Source of the DNA: RYN-111 sp963760125
GTDB taxonomy: Bacteria; Actinomycetota; Actinomycetes; Mycobacteriales; SCTD01
Reading direction: 5' to 3'
Length of the DNA stretch: 64,000 nucleotides
Assembly: GCA_963760125.1 (NCBI GenBank)
Contig: CAVXBV010000007.1
Location: 186,001 to 250,000 of the forward strand
Made by a program: the position numbers and the translations under genes. How positions within the stretch are numbered: position 1 is the first letter of the stretch; every line of letters begins with the position of its first letter. The notes beneath the pieces were generated by a model, which was not told where the DNA came from, did not search any database, and worked only from the letters and a program-made list of their open reading frames with translations. Below are positions 51,965 through 61,039 of the stretch, piece after piece.

Positions 51965-53434
51965 ATGTCGCACCCCTCTCGCACGTCCACGCCCCGATCC
52001 GGTCAGCCTTCCCGCAACCGCGGTGCCGCCCGCTCCGGTCAGGGCCGCAGTGGTCCGCGCAGCACCCCCCGCGCCCCGCAGGTCAGCCCGCTCGAGACCG
52101 CTCTCGACGCCGCGGCCGCCGCCAGCCTCGAGGCCGCGGATGCCCCGACTCCCAGCTTCGCGGAGCTCGGCCTGCCGGACCGCCTCATCCAGGCGCTCGC
52201 CCGCCGCGACGTCACCGCGCCGTTCGCCATCCAGGCGCGCGCCCTGCCCGACGCCCTTGCCGGGCGGGACGTCCTCGGCCGCGGCCAGACCGGCTCGGGC
52301 AAGACGCTCGCCTTCGGCCTGCCGCTGCTCACCCGCCTCGTCGGCGGGACCCGCGTCGCGAAGACCCCCCGCGGCCTGGTGCTCGTCCCGACCCGCGAGC
52401 TCGCCCAGCAGGTCCACGACGCCCTGGCCCCCCTCGGCCAGGCCCTCGACCTCAAGGTCATGACCGTCTACGGCGGGACGTCCATGGGTCGTCAGGTCGA
52501 CCAGCTGCGCCGCGGGGTCGACCTCGTGGTCGCCACCCCCGGTCGCCTTCAGGACCTGGTGGACCAGCGGGAGTGCGACCTCTCGCAGATCGAGCTCACC
52601 GTCCTCGACGAAGCCGACCACATGGCAGACCTCGGCTTCCTGCCCGCCGTCACGGCGCTGCTCGACCTCACCCCCAAGACCGGTCAGCGGATGCTCTTCT
52701 CGGCCACGCTCGACCGCGGCGTCGACCGGCTCGCCGCCGGCTACCTCACCGACCCTGCCGTGCACGCGGTCGCCCCGGCGGCCAGCCCGGTCGACACGAT
52801 GGACCACCTCGTGTTCGCGGTCGGTCGCGACGCCAAGGTCACGATCGCGGCCGAGATCGCTGCTCGACCGGCACGCACGCTGTTCTTCGTCCGCACCAAG
52901 CACGGCGCGGACCGCTTGGCCACCCAGCTGTCCACCGGTGGCACCAACGCTGTCGCCATCCACGGGAACCTGACCCAGCACGCGCGCAAGCGCGCGCTGG
53001 ACGCCTTCTCCGGGGGCAGCACCCGCGTCCTGGTGGCCACCGACGTCGCAGCCCGCGGCATCCACGTCGACGACGTGGACCTGGTCGTCCACTTCGACCC
53101 GCCGGCGGACCACAAGGACTACCTGCACCGCTCCGGACGTACGGCGCGGGCCGGTGCCCGTGGCACCGTCCTGTCGCTGCTGCTGTCCGGCGAGGTGCGC
53201 GACCACCAGCGGCTGCGCGAGCGGGCCGGCGTCGAGGTCAGCGCCCAGACGGTCGTCCCGGGGCACCCGGCGGTCCGCGCGATCGCCGAGTCCGGTGACG
53301 CCGTCGTCGTCACCTACGTCCCCCGGCCGGAGAACCCGCGCCGCGAGGGTCAGCGCGAGCGCTACGGCCGTCCGCGGACCCCGGGATCCACCGGTGGACG
53401 CCCGCCACGTGTGGGATCCCACCGCGCGGGGTAG
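51965..53434 (+). CDS. DEAD-box RNA helicase
   Basis: The 489-residue product has a basic, disordered N-terminus (about 1-65) and all helicase motifs: Q motif (FAIQARALP), GRGQTGSGKT, PTRELAQQ, VLDEADHMAD, SATL and HRSGRTARAG. The C-terminus is Arg/Pro-rich. It should unwind RNA in ribosome assembly or decay. ATG 51965 follows CGGAG; the frame upstream lies in the leader. The RhlE-like group is likely, but the subfamily is not certain. Confidence 0.93.
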   Translation: MSHPSRTSTPRSGQPSRNRGAARSGQGRSGPRSTPRAPQVSPLETALDAAAAASLEAADAPTPSFAELGLPDRLIQALARRDVTAPFAIQARALPDALAGRDVLGRGQTGSGKTLAFGLPLLTRLVGGTRVAKTPRGLVLVPTRELAQQVHDALAPLGQALDLKVMTVYGGTSMGRQVDQLRRGVDLVVATPGRLQDLVDQRECDLSQIELTVLDEADHMADLGFLPAVTALLDLTPKTGQRMLFSATLDRGVDRLAAGYLTDPAVHAVAPAASPVDTMDHLVFAVGRDAKVTIAAEIAARPARTLFFVRTKHGADRLATQLSTGGTNAVAIHGNLTQHARKRALDAFSGGSTRVLVATDVAARGIHVDDVDLVVHFDPPADHKDYLHRSGRTARAGARGTVLSLLLSGEVRDHQRLRERAGVEVSAQTVVPGHPAVRAIAESGDAVVVTYVPRPENPRREGQRERYGRPRTPGSTGGRPPRVGSHRAG

Positions 53435-53474
53435 GAGCCACCCGGTCTGTGTCCTGACGCGTGGAGGGGTGGTC

Positions 53475-53870
53475 GTGATCGCGCTGCACGCGAGCGTCGA
53501 CCTCGTTCCCCACACGACCGCCGCCCGCACGGCGCGGCGGGCTGTCACGGACGTCTTCACGAGCTGGGGGCTGACGCAGGCCCTGGTCGAGGACGTCACG
53601 CTGGTCGTCAGCGAGCTGGTCACCAACGCGGTCGTGCACGCCGCGCCGGACTCGCCCATGGAGCTCAGCCTGAGCCTCACCGACCAGGTCGTGCGCGTCA
53701 GCGTCAGCGACGCCAGCCCGCAGCACCCGCACCGGCGCGACGCGGGCGCCGGTGACGAGGGCGGACGCGGCATGGCCATCGTCGATGCGCTCGCCGACCG
53801 CTGGGGCGTCGAGTCGCAGGGACCGGGCAAGTGCATCTGGTTCGAGATCGACCGGTCCGCCGCAGCCTGA
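53475..53870 (+). CDS. RsbW-like anti-sigma regulatory factor (HATPase)
   Basis: The 131-residue product is a stand-alone ATPase domain of the RsbW/SpoIIAB group: VVSELVTNAVVHAAPDSP holds the N-box Asn and GGRGMAIVDALADRWGV the G-box. Such kinases phosphorylate anti-anti-sigma proteins or hold sigma factors. GTG 53475 is chosen because GGAGGGG lies six bases upstream. It is a second RsbW-type protein in this window, with no sigma gene beside it. Confidence 0.85.
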   Translation: MIALHASVDLVPHTTAARTARRAVTDVFTSWGLTQALVEDVTLVVSELVTNAVVHAAPDSPMELSLSLTDQVVRVSVSDASPQHPHRRDAGAGDEGGRGMAIVDALADRWGVESQGPGKCIWFEIDRSAAA

Positions 53871-53897
53871 CGTTCGGCCGAGCGGCCCGGTGCGCCG

Positions 53898-53929
53898 TAC
53901 ACTTGGCACTCGACCGAAGCGAGTGCCAG
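53898..53929 (+). promoter_or_regulatory. hrcA promoter -10 and CIRCE operator
   Basis: TTGGCACTC (53903-53911), nine bases, then GAGTGCCAG (53921-53929) is a CIRCE element with the standard spacing. TACACT (53898-53903) just before it is a likely -10 box. HrcA, encoded directly downstream, binds CIRCE, so the hrcA-dnaJ operon is autorepressed and opens on heat stress. Confidence 0.9.
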
Positions 53930-53942
53930 GAGGTGGAGCGGG

Positions 53943-54965
53943 GTGCTGGACGACCGCAAGCTCGAGGTGCTGCGTGCGATCGTCGAGGACTTCGTGTCCA
54001 CGAACGAGCCGGTCGGCTCGAAGAGCCTGGCCGAGCGCCACGGCCTCGGCGTCAGCCCCGCCACGGTGCGCAACGACATGGCGGCCCTCGAGGACGAGGG
54101 CTTCATCATGCATCCGCACACCAGCGCCGGACGGATCCCGACCTCTAAGGGGTACCGCCTGTTCGTCGACCGGCTCTCGTCGGTCAAGCCGCTCTCGCCG
54201 GCGGAGAAGCGAGCGATCCAGAGCTTTCTCGAAGGCGCGGTGGACCTCGACGACGTCGTCCACCGCTCGGTGCGCCTGCTCTCCCAGCTGACCCAACAGG
54301 TCGCGGTGGTGCAGTACCCGTCGCTGAGCCGTTCCGTCGTACGGCACCTCGAGATCGTCCACCTCGCGCCGAACCGTCTGCTGCTGGTGCTGATCACCGA
54401 CACCGGTCGGGTCGAGCAGCGGGTGCTCGAGCTGCCCGGCGTGGTGAGCGAGGAGGACGTGTCCGCACTGCGGGAGGTCTTCGGCCCGAGGCTGCACGGG
54501 GCGCGCCTGGTCGACGCACCGCGGATGCTGGAGGACCTGCCCGACGCGGCACCCGCCTCCCTGCGGCCGGTGCTCACCTCGGTGCTGTCGGTCGTGCTCA
54601 CGACCCTGGTCGAGCGGCCCGAGGAGCGGATCGCCATCGGCGGTACGGCCAACCTCACTCGCCATGCCCTGGACTTCCCGCACACCCTCCGGCCGGTGCT
54701 CGAGGCCCTGGAGGAGCAGGTCGTGCTGCTCAAGCTCATCGGTGAGGTCAACGACCCCACCACCGTGCACGTGAAGATCGGCGAGGAGAACAGCGTGGAG
54801 GGACTGCGGTCCACCTCTGTGGTGACCGTCGGGTACGGCCTGACCGGGTCGGAGACCGTCGGCGGTCTCGGCGTCCTGGGGCCGACCCGGATGGACTACG
54901 CGGGCAACATCAGCAGCGTGCGCGCGGTGGCGCGGTACGTCGGCGACCTGCTGGCCGGGGCCTGA
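53943..54965 (+). CDS. hrcA: heat-inducible transcription repressor HrcA
   Basis: The 340-residue product has the winged-helix start LDDRKLEVLRAIVEDFVSTNEPVGSKSLAERHGLGVSPATVRNDMAALEDEGF and the HTSAGRIPTSKGYRLFVD motif, then the GAF-like HrcA domain. It represses chaperone genes through CIRCE with help of GroEL. GTG 53943 has AGGAGGTGGA upstream. dnaJ follows three bases after its stop. Confidence 0.97.
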   Translation: MLDDRKLEVLRAIVEDFVSTNEPVGSKSLAERHGLGVSPATVRNDMAALEDEGFIMHPHTSAGRIPTSKGYRLFVDRLSSVKPLSPAEKRAIQSFLEGAVDLDDVVHRSVRLLSQLTQQVAVVQYPSLSRSVVRHLEIVHLAPNRLLLVLITDTGRVEQRVLELPGVVSEEDVSALREVFGPRLHGARLVDAPRMLEDLPDAAPASLRPVLTSVLSVVLTTLVERPEERIAIGGTANLTRHALDFPHTLRPVLEALEEQVVLLKLIGEVNDPTTVHVKIGEENSVEGLRSTSVVTVGYGLTGSETVGGLGVLGPTRMDYAGNISSVRAVARYVGDLLAGA

Positions 54966-54968
54966 GCC

Positions 54969-56093
54969 GTGGCGACCGACTACTACGGCCTGCTCGGCGT
55001 GGGCAAGAACGCCACCGACGACGAGCTGAAGAAGGCCTATCGCAAGTTGGCCCGCGAGCTGCACCCGGACGTCAACCCTGACCCGGAGGCGCAGGAGCGC
55101 TTCAAGCAGGTCACCTCGGCGTACGAAGTCCTGTCCGATCCCCAGAAGCGGCAGGTCGTGGACCTCGGTGGCGACCCGCTCGCCTCCGGCGGCGGGGGCG
55201 GTGCGGGCAGTCCGTTCGGGCAGGGCTTCGGTGGGCTCGGCGACATCATGGACGCCTTCTTCGGGGGCGGCGGCGGGGGCGGGCGCGGGCCGCGGAGCCG
55301 GGTCCAGCAGGGCGAGGACGCGCTGCTGCGCATCGAGTGCGAGCTCGCCGAGACGGCGTTCGGCGGTCAGCGCGAGCTGCAGATCGAGACGGCGGTCGTG
55401 TGCGGCACCTGCACCGGCCAGGGCACGGCGGCGGGCACGTTGCCCACCACCTGCGAGACGTGTCGCGGACGGGGTGAGGTCCAGCAGGTGCAGCGGTCCT
55501 TCCTCGGGCAGGTGATGACAACCCGGGCCTGCCCGCGCTGCTCCGGCACGGGCACCGTCATCGAGCACGCCTGCGCGGAGTGCCACGGCGACGGGCGCGT
55601 GCGGGCCCGACGCACGCTGACGGTCAAGATCCCGGCCGGGGTCGAGGACGGCATGCGGATCCGCCTCTCCGGTGAGGGCGCGGTCGGCCTTGGGGGTGGA
55701 CCGGCGGGCGACCTGTTCGTGGAGATCCGGGAGAAGAAGCACCCCGTCTTCACGCGCGACGGCGACGACCTGCACTGCACGCTGACCCTGCCGATGACGG
55801 CTGCGGCCCTCGGGACGTCGGTCCCGCTGGTGACCCTCGACGGCGAGGAGCAGCTCGACGTGCCGGCCGGCACCCAACCGAGCGAGGTCTTCACGCTGCG
55901 GGCGCGCGGTGTCCCGCACCTGCGCGGCACCGGTCGAGGTGATCTGCACGTCCACCTGGAGCTCCAGGTGCCGACCAAGCTCGACGACAAGCAGGTCGAG
56001 CTGCTCCGCGACCTCGCGGCCCTTCGCGGGGAGGAGCGTCCGGGCATGGTCGCCCGCGCCGGCGGAGGTCTGTTCGGCCGCCGCAAGAAGTGA
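54969..56093 (+). CDS. dnaJ: chaperone DnaJ
   Basis: The 374-residue co-chaperone of DnaK has a J domain with HPD (ARELHPDVNPD), a Gly/Phe region (about 75-105), four zinc-binding repeats (CGTCTGQG, CETCRGRG, CPRCSGTG, CAECHGDG) and the C-terminal substrate domains. It is the DnaJ2 type that accompanies hrcA in Actinobacteria. It is in one operon with hrcA and rsmE, under CIRCE. Confidence 0.97.
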   Translation: MATDYYGLLGVGKNATDDELKKAYRKLARELHPDVNPDPEAQERFKQVTSAYEVLSDPQKRQVVDLGGDPLASGGGGGAGSPFGQGFGGLGDIMDAFFGGGGGGGRGPRSRVQQGEDALLRIECELAETAFGGQRELQIETAVVCGTCTGQGTAAGTLPTTCETCRGRGEVQQVQRSFLGQVMTTRACPRCSGTGTVIEHACAECHGDGRVRARRTLTVKIPAGVEDGMRIRLSGEGAVGLGGGPAGDLFVEIREKKHPVFTRDGDDLHCTLTLPMTAAALGTSVPLVTLDGEEQLDVPAGTQPSEVFTLRARGVPHLRGTGRGDLHVHLELQVPTKLDDKQVELLRDLAALRGEERPGMVARAGGGLFGRRKK

Positions 56094-56791
56094 GCAACCC
56101 GGTCTTCTTCCACGCGGACCTGGCTGGCGCGGAGATCGTGGTGGACGGGCCCGAGGGCCGGCACGCTGCCGTCGTGCGCCGGCTGCGGGTCGGCGAGGTC
56201 GTCGACCTCGTCGACGGTGCGGGGACGCGCTGCACCGGTCCGCTGGTCGCGGTCGGAAAGGACCGGGTGACCATGGCCGTCGCCGACCGGGTCGTCGAAC
56301 CGGCTGCTGCCTCGAGGATCACCCTGGTCCAGGCGCTTGCCAAGGGTGACCGTGGCGAGCTCGCGGTGGAGCTGGCCACCGAGGTCGGCGTCGACGCGAT
56401 CCTCCCGTGGTCCGCGGCCCGGTGCGTGGTGCGCTGGGACGGCGAGCGGGGGATCAAGGCCCTCGCCCGCTGGCGATCGACGGCGCGCGAGGCCGCGAAG
56501 CAGTCACGTCGTGCGTGGTTCCCGACGGTGGGGGAGCCGGTCACCACCGCCGAGGTCTGCGCCCTGCCAGGGCAGCTCCTGGTGCTGCACGAGGACGCGA
56601 CGGTGCCGCTGTCTGCGGTGGACCTCGCTGGGGACGTGGTGCTGGTCGTGGGTCCCGAGGGCGGGATCGGCACGGACGAGCTCGCTGCGCTCGGTGGTCA
56701 GCCGGTGCGGCTCGGGAACTCCGTGCTGCGCACGTCGACCGCGGGAGCGGCCGCGATCGCGGTCGTCAGCGCACGAACGGGTCGCTGGTAG
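56090..56791 (+). CDS. rsmE: 16S rRNA m3U1498 methyltransferase
   Basis: The 233-residue SPOUT enzyme methylates U1498 of 16S rRNA. It has the N-terminal PUA-like part (GPEGRHAAVVRRLRVGEVVDLVDG) and the knotted SAM site VLVVGPEGGIGTDELAAL with LGNSVLRTSTAGAAAIAV. GTG 56090 overlaps the dnaJ stop (GTGA). Its last 26 bases overlap the convergent DedA gene. Confidence 0.95.
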   Translation: MSNPVFFHADLAGAEIVVDGPEGRHAAVVRRLRVGEVVDLVDGAGTRCTGPLVAVGKDRVTMAVADRVVEPAAASRITLVQALAKGDRGELAVELATEVGVDAILPWSAARCVVRWDGERGIKALARWRSTAREAAKQSRRAWFPTVGEPVTTAEVCALPGQLLVLHEDATVPLSAVDLAGDVVLVVGPEGGIGTDELAALGGQPVRLGNSVLRTSTAGAAAIAVVSARTGRW

Positions 56792-57422
56792 CAGCGAGAA
56801 CCGGGTCGGCACCCGCAACGCCCCGACGCTTCTCGCGGTACCTCTTCACGACGTGCAGGCTGACGGCGACGACGACGATGCCGCCGATCACGTAGCCGAA
56901 ACCGGAGACGTACCGACCCACGACGTCACCGAGCAGGTACCCGCCGTACACGCAGGCGATCGCCCAGACCGTCCCGCCCAGGATGTTGAACAGGAAGAAC
57001 GTGCGGTACGGCAGCCGCGCCATGCCGGCCGCGCCAGGGACCATCGCCCTCAGGAGTGCGGTCCACCGACCGAAGAACACCGCGGTCCCGCCGCGGCGCT
57101 GCAGGAACTGCTCGGTCACCCGCCAGCGCTCGTCGCCGATCCGCTGGCCGAGGCGGCTGGCCTGCAGGCGGGTGCCGTACCTCCGACCGACCGCGTAACC
57201 GACCGCGTCCCCGGTGATCGCGCCGAGCACCGCGAGGATGAGCAGCGTGGTCAGGCTGACCTTGCCCTGACTGGCCAGCACCCCGCCGAACACCAGCGCG
57301 GTCTCGCCGGGGAACACGAAGCCGAGGAAAACGCTCGCCTCGAGGAACGGCAGCAGGAACACCGTGGCGTAGACGACCCAGTCGGGGACGCTGGACAGTG
57401 CGCTCTCGATGAGGCCGGTCAT
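56766..57422 (-). CDS. DedA-family membrane protein
   Basis: The 218-residue product has the DedA/SNARE-associated pattern: ETALVFGGVLASQG after the first helix, GAITGDAVGYAVGRRYG, FFGRWTALLRAMVPGAAGMARLPYRTFFLFN and WAIACVYGGYLLG. The family handles lipid-carrier flipping and proton-dependent membrane homeostasis. ATG 57422 lies six bases after TACCCT (57429-57434 on the minus strand), so the mRNA looks leaderless. Confidence 0.9.
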   Translation of the reverse strand: MTGLIESALSSVPDWVVYATVFLLPFLEASVFLGFVFPGETALVFGGVLASQGKVSLTTLLILAVLGAITGDAVGYAVGRRYGTRLQASRLGQRIGDERWRVTEQFLQRRGGTAVFFGRWTALLRAMVPGAAGMARLPYRTFFLFNILGGTVWAIACVYGGYLLGDVVGRYVSGFGYVIGGIVVVAVSLHVVKRYREKRRGVAGADPVLAATSDPFVR

Positions 57423-57434
57423 GCCCGGAGGGTA

Positions 57435-57740
57435 TGCCGCGTCCCTGGGCATCCGCTGTGTGCCAGGGCGTGGCCACCCGCCCCGGACGTCGGCGACGGC
57501 GGCGTGGCCGTCCGGCCCAGTCGTCGGCGCCGCGTGGGTTCGTGCGTCGTCCGCGGCACAACGGCAACACCGGCAACGGGCTGGCGGTTGACCTGAGCGT
57601 GCCCGGGGTCAACTCGTGCGACCGCGGTTGCTGTTGTGCTTCGCCGAGCCACCGCCCCAGCCCACGCGACAGCCGCGCGACGTCGGCCGGCAGCGCTTCG
57701 CGGCTCCGTGACACCGGACAGGTGACCGGGAGCGCGTCGG
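57435..57740. other. intergenic region without a recognisable gene
   Basis: About 300 bases separate the DedA gene start from the 3' end of the minus-strand propeller gene. Frames that are open here have Arg/Ala/Pro shadows and no domain. The right part (57650-57740) is rich in short GC inverted repeats that may end the upstream operon. I see nothing else. Confidence 0.5.
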
Positions 57741-59483
57741 TCACCAGGAGGGCGCGCGCACGCATCCGTCGAAGCCGCCCTGGTCGCTGGGCGGGCACCC
57801 GTTGCGGATCAGCGTGGTGAACGTGCCGTTCTGGTAGCGGTCGATGCTGCCCGCGGTGTCGCCGCCATCGCGCCACGCCAGGCCGATCCCGCCGCTCCAC
57901 GAGAAGGACACCGGTGCGAGGCCCCCAGCGATGGCGGAGTCGGCTGCGGTCTGGCGGCCGGTCCGGTCGAATCGCCGCAGGGAGGTGCCGTCGTCGCACG
58001 TGACCCAGGCGGTCGCCTCGTCGCCGTCGAAGGCCGCGGGGCCGGTTCGGCAGTCCTGGGGAGCTCCCAGCTCGATGCCTGAGCTGAGGGATGGCGCGTC
58101 CGGCGCGAGCAGGCGCACCCGCCTGGTGCTGTCCGTGGCGACCCCGACCAGGACCGTGCCGTCATCCAGCACATCGTCCACCGAGACGGTTTGCCCGGCC
58201 GGAGCGCCGACCGTGCGCACCTGTGACCCCTGGCGCACGACGACGGTCTGGGCGCCCGTGCTGCAGGGCGAGGACACGTAGGCCAGCGTGCCGGCGTCGG
58301 GAGACAGTCGCACCGAGCGCAGGTAGCTCTGCGCCGCCGGCACGATCGTCGACACCACGCTGCCGCGGAGCTGGTCGAGCTCGCTGCGGCAGCCGTCCGA
58401 CAGCGACCGCGCCCAGACGATGGTCGTCCCGCGGACGTCTGCCTCTCGGTCGAAGTTGCCGCTGCCCGGGAACGTCAACTGGCGAAGCAGCGCCCCGGTC
58501 GTGGCGTCGAACTGGCTGACGTGACCGCCGACCGTGCCGACGAACGACGCCCCAGGGGAGCTCGCGCCGTCGGCGCGGACGACAGGTATGGCGAACAGGC
58601 GGGTCAGCGCGCCGTCCTTGGGGGAAAACGTCTGCCCGATCACCGCGCCGTAGGTCCACGAGGTGTCGGTCCAGGTCAGCGTCCCGTTCCATGGTGCCTC
58701 ACTGCCTGCCGGTGCGCCGCCGGTGGCGACCTCCTGGCCGTCCTGCGCCAGCAGGGTCAGGCGGATGTTCTCGTCCACGCCTTGACCGAGGGTGCCGGTG
58801 ACGGTCAGCGGAGTGGTGACCGCCGTACCTGGCGACGGGGCGGTGACAGTGAGTTCGGGAGAGCTGAGGGACTGGACCACCCACGGCACCCCAGGTCCGC
58901 CCAGGAGGCTCATCGTTCCCACCAGTCGTCCCTCTCCGACGACTTCGTGAATCTCCTGGCTTCGGTTGACCGCCCCGTCGAACGAACCGCTGCCGATGGT
59001 CCGGCCGAGGGAGGCCTTGACCCGCAGCTGCTCGGTGAGGAAGCGCTGCCCGACCTCTGCGGGATCGCCGGCCCAAGGGGCCTGTGCCCCCGATGGTCCG
59101 CTCCACGCCGCTGCCTGCGCCGCGGTCTGGAACGGGTACAGCGCCCCCTCGGCGTAGGAGAATTCGGAGCTGGTGGCAGCAGGTGTCGGGCACGGGGCAA
59201 GCGGGCGGTGGACCGTCCCGTCGGGACAGGGCATCTCGGTGGCGCTCGGTCCGGGTGACGCGCTGCTGCCACCGGGCACCAAGGCCGACTTCGGGTCGCG
59301 GTCCACCGCGAGCACGGCCGTCGCGACGACACCGACGACGGCGAGCGCGGCGACGGGGGCGAGCACCACGCGGGTCCGCTTCCGACGTACGACCCGCGCC
59401 TGGATGCGGGACAGGCCGTCACCGCTCACGTCGGCGTCGTGGGTGCGCAGGAGAGCGGCGAGCCGCTGTTCGGGGGTGTTCAT
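57741..59483 (-). CDS. membrane protein with Gmad2-like and propeller-like extracellular part (sigma partner)
   Basis: The 580-residue product has a short cytoplasmic N-terminus (1-36), one helix (about 37-58) and a large outer part. It includes an immunoglobulin-like segment (ELTVTAPSPGTAVTTPLTVTGT, Gmad2-like) and repeats such as HVSQFDATTGALLRQLTFPG and SVDDVLDDGTVLVGVATD. Its ATG overlaps the stop of the sigma factor gene (ATGA). That places it as a likely anti-sigma or sensor for this sigma, but no zinc-binding anti-sigma motif is present, so the role is inferred from position. Confidence 0.7.
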   Translation of the reverse strand: MNTPEQRLAALLRTHDADVSGDGLSRIQARVVRRKRTRVVLAPVAALAVVGVVATAVLAVDRDPKSALVPGGSSASPGPSATEMPCPDGTVHRPLAPCPTPAATSSEFSYAEGALYPFQTAAQAAAWSGPSGAQAPWAGDPAEVGQRFLTEQLRVKASLGRTIGSGSFDGAVNRSQEIHEVVGEGRLVGTMSLLGGPGVPWVVQSLSSPELTVTAPSPGTAVTTPLTVTGTLGQGVDENIRLTLLAQDGQEVATGGAPAGSEAPWNGTLTWTDTSWTYGAVIGQTFSPKDGALTRLFAIPVVRADGASSPGASFVGTVGGHVSQFDATTGALLRQLTFPGSGNFDREADVRGTTIVWARSLSDGCRSELDQLRGSVVSTIVPAAQSYLRSVRLSPDAGTLAYVSSPCSTGAQTVVVRQGSQVRTVGAPAGQTVSVDDVLDDGTVLVGVATDSTRRVRLLAPDAPSLSSGIELGAPQDCRTGPAAFDGDEATAWVTCDDGTSLRRFDRTGRQTAADSAIAGGLAPVSFSWSGGIGLAWRDGGDTAGSIDRYQNGTFTTLIRNGCPPSDQGGFDGCVRAPSW

Positions 59484-60007
59484 CGGGACTCCTCCAGCAG
59501 CGGACGCAGCGCCTGCATGGCGCGCGAGGTGTGGCTCTTGACCGAGCCGACGCCGCAGCCCATGGCCTCGGCGGTCTGGGCCTCGGTGAGGTCGGCGTAG
59601 TAGCGCAGGACGACGGCCTCGCGCTGCCGGCGGGGGAGCTGCTGGAGCGCGGCGAGGACGAGGTCGCGCTGGACGTGCGCCATCGCGCCGACCTCGGCCG
59701 AGGCCATGTCGGGGAGCGGGTCGGGCCGGTGCTTGGCCACCACCTGCCGGCGGCGCAGTCGGGAGCGCGAGAGGTTCACGACGGCGGTGCGCAGGTAGGC
59801 CTCGCCTTTGCCGGGGTCGCGCAAGCCGCGCCAGGAGCCGAGCACCTTCACGTAGGCGTCCTGCACCACCTCCTCCGCGCCGTCGCAGTCACCGGTCAGG
59901 TGCGCGGCCAGCCGGACCAGCCCGCGGTAGTGCGCGGTGTAGAGCGCGGTGAGCGTGTCGTCGACCACCTGCCCGCCCCCCGCCCTTGTTCCCAGAAGTG
60001 CCGTCAT
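59480..60007 (-). CDS. SigE-family ECF RNA polymerase sigma factor
   Basis: The 175-residue product has sigma region 2 (LYTAHYRGLVRLAAHLTGDCDGAEEVVQDAYVKVLGSW) and region 4 (LQQLPRRQREAVVLRYYADLTEAQTAEAMGCGVGSVKSHTSRAMQALRPLL). This is the actinobacterial SigE-type group of ECF factors. It is coupled to the membrane protein gene behind it, which suggests surface-signal control. The target promoters are unknown. Confidence 0.92.
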   Translation of the reverse strand: MTALLGTRAGGGQVVDDTLTALYTAHYRGLVRLAAHLTGDCDGAEEVVQDAYVKVLGSWRGLRDPGKGEAYLRTAVVNLSRSRLRRRQVVAKHRPDPLPDMASAEVGAMAHVQRDLVLAALQQLPRRQREAVVLRYYADLTEAQTAEAMGCGVGSVKSHTSRAMQALRPLLEESR

Positions 60008-60078
60008 GGCCCTACCGACGCGCAGGTCCCGTCGAAGGTTGGCACGCGAACCGCTCGGTCCGACGTACCCTGCCGATC

Positions 60079-60666
60079 ATGTCGACTCCTCGCCTGGGCG
60101 CCCTCGTGGCCGTGGCGGCGTTGTCGGCCGTTCCGCTGCTCGCCCTCACCGGAGGGGGTACGGCGACCGCCGGCCCGCTTCCCCAGGTGGCGGCGTCCGA
60201 CGAGCCGAGCGGGCAGCCGAACCCGACGAGCGAGCCGGAGCCCTCGACGACCCGCCAGCCTTCAACGATGCCGACTGTGGTACCCCCGGTCATCGGGCAG
60301 GCGACCCCCACGCCCACCCCGCAGGCCACGGCGGAGCCGACGGCCCAGCCCACGCAGGCCGCGAGCACCGAGCCGACCTCGACCCGGACCGCCAAGGCGA
60401 CCACGACGCGCTCGGCGACGCCGCGGCCGCAGACGACGACCGTCGTCTCGACTGCCCCGGCGACGGCCGAGAGCGAGCAGCCGCGCGCCACCCTCGCGCC
60501 GGCCACCGCTGGTCCCAGCCCCACGCCGGCTGCTGCGGTGCAGAAGGACGGTCCGGGCGACCCGGTCACCCGCCTCATCGTCTACGTCGTTCTCGGCGGT
60601 GTCGTGCTCGGCGCGGCCGGCGCCGGCGGTCTGTACCTGACCCGTCACCCGAGGAGCAGCGGATGA
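60079..60666 (+). CDS. secreted/anchored Pro/Thr-rich protein
   Basis: The 195-residue product has a signal sequence (about 1-32), a long Thr/Pro/Ala-rich stretch and a C-terminal helix (LIVYVVLGGVVLGAAGAGGLYL) with a basic tail. No domain is recognised; it may be a glycosylated stalk in the envelope. TACCCT seven bases before ATG 60079 indicates a leaderless mRNA. Its stop overlaps the HIT gene start. The frame upstream of the ATG is antisense to the sigma gene and is rejected. Confidence 0.65.
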   Translation: MSTPRLGALVAVAALSAVPLLALTGGGTATAGPLPQVAASDEPSGQPNPTSEPEPSTTRQPSTMPTVVPPVIGQATPTPTPQATAEPTAQPTQAASTEPTSTRTAKATTTRSATPRPQTTTVVSTAPATAESEQPRATLAPATAGPSPTPAAAVQKDGPGDPVTRLIVYVVLGGVVLGAAGAGGLYLTRHPRSSG

Positions 60667-61019
60667 GCGACTGCGTGTTCTGCAAGATCGTCGCAGGCGA
60701 CATCCCGAGCACGAAGGTGCTCGAGACCGAGCGGGTGCTGGCCTTCCGCGACCTCAACCCCTGGGCGCCGACCCATGTGCTGGTCATCCCGAAGGAGCAC
60801 CACGCTGACCTCGCCGCCCTGGCGCAGCAGGACGCGCCGTACCTCGGTGAGGTGTTCGCGGTCGCCGCGCGGGTCGCCGAGCAGGAGGGGCTCACCGGGG
60901 GCCATCGGATCCTCGCCAACACCGGTCCCGACGGTGGCCAGACCGTCTTCCACTTCCACGTGCACGTGCTGGGTGGCCGCGACCTCGGACTGCTGGTCGG
61001 ACCGGCGCAGCAGTCCTGA
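60663..61019 (+). CDS. HIT-family nucleotide hydrolase
   Basis: The 118-residue product has the zinc-like start CVFCKIVAGDIPS and the histidine triad HFHVHVLGG. HinT-type proteins hydrolyse AMP-lysine and other phosphoramidates. ATG 60663 overlaps the previous stop (ATGA). It directly precedes phoH and ybeY, as in other Actinobacteria. Confidence 0.93.
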   Translation: MSDCVFCKIVAGDIPSTKVLETERVLAFRDLNPWAPTHVLVIPKEHHADLAALAQQDAPYLGEVFAVAARVAEQEGLTGGHRILANTGPDGGQTVFHFHVHVLGGRDLGLLVGPAQQS

Positions 61020-61039
61020 GCCGATAGGCTGGGGTCCTC

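Noticed and set aside
57434..57820. 128-codon plus-strand frame in the DedA-propeller interval
   Set aside because: Arg/Pro/Ser-rich, no ribosome site, runs into the antisense of the propeller gene and has no recognisable feature.
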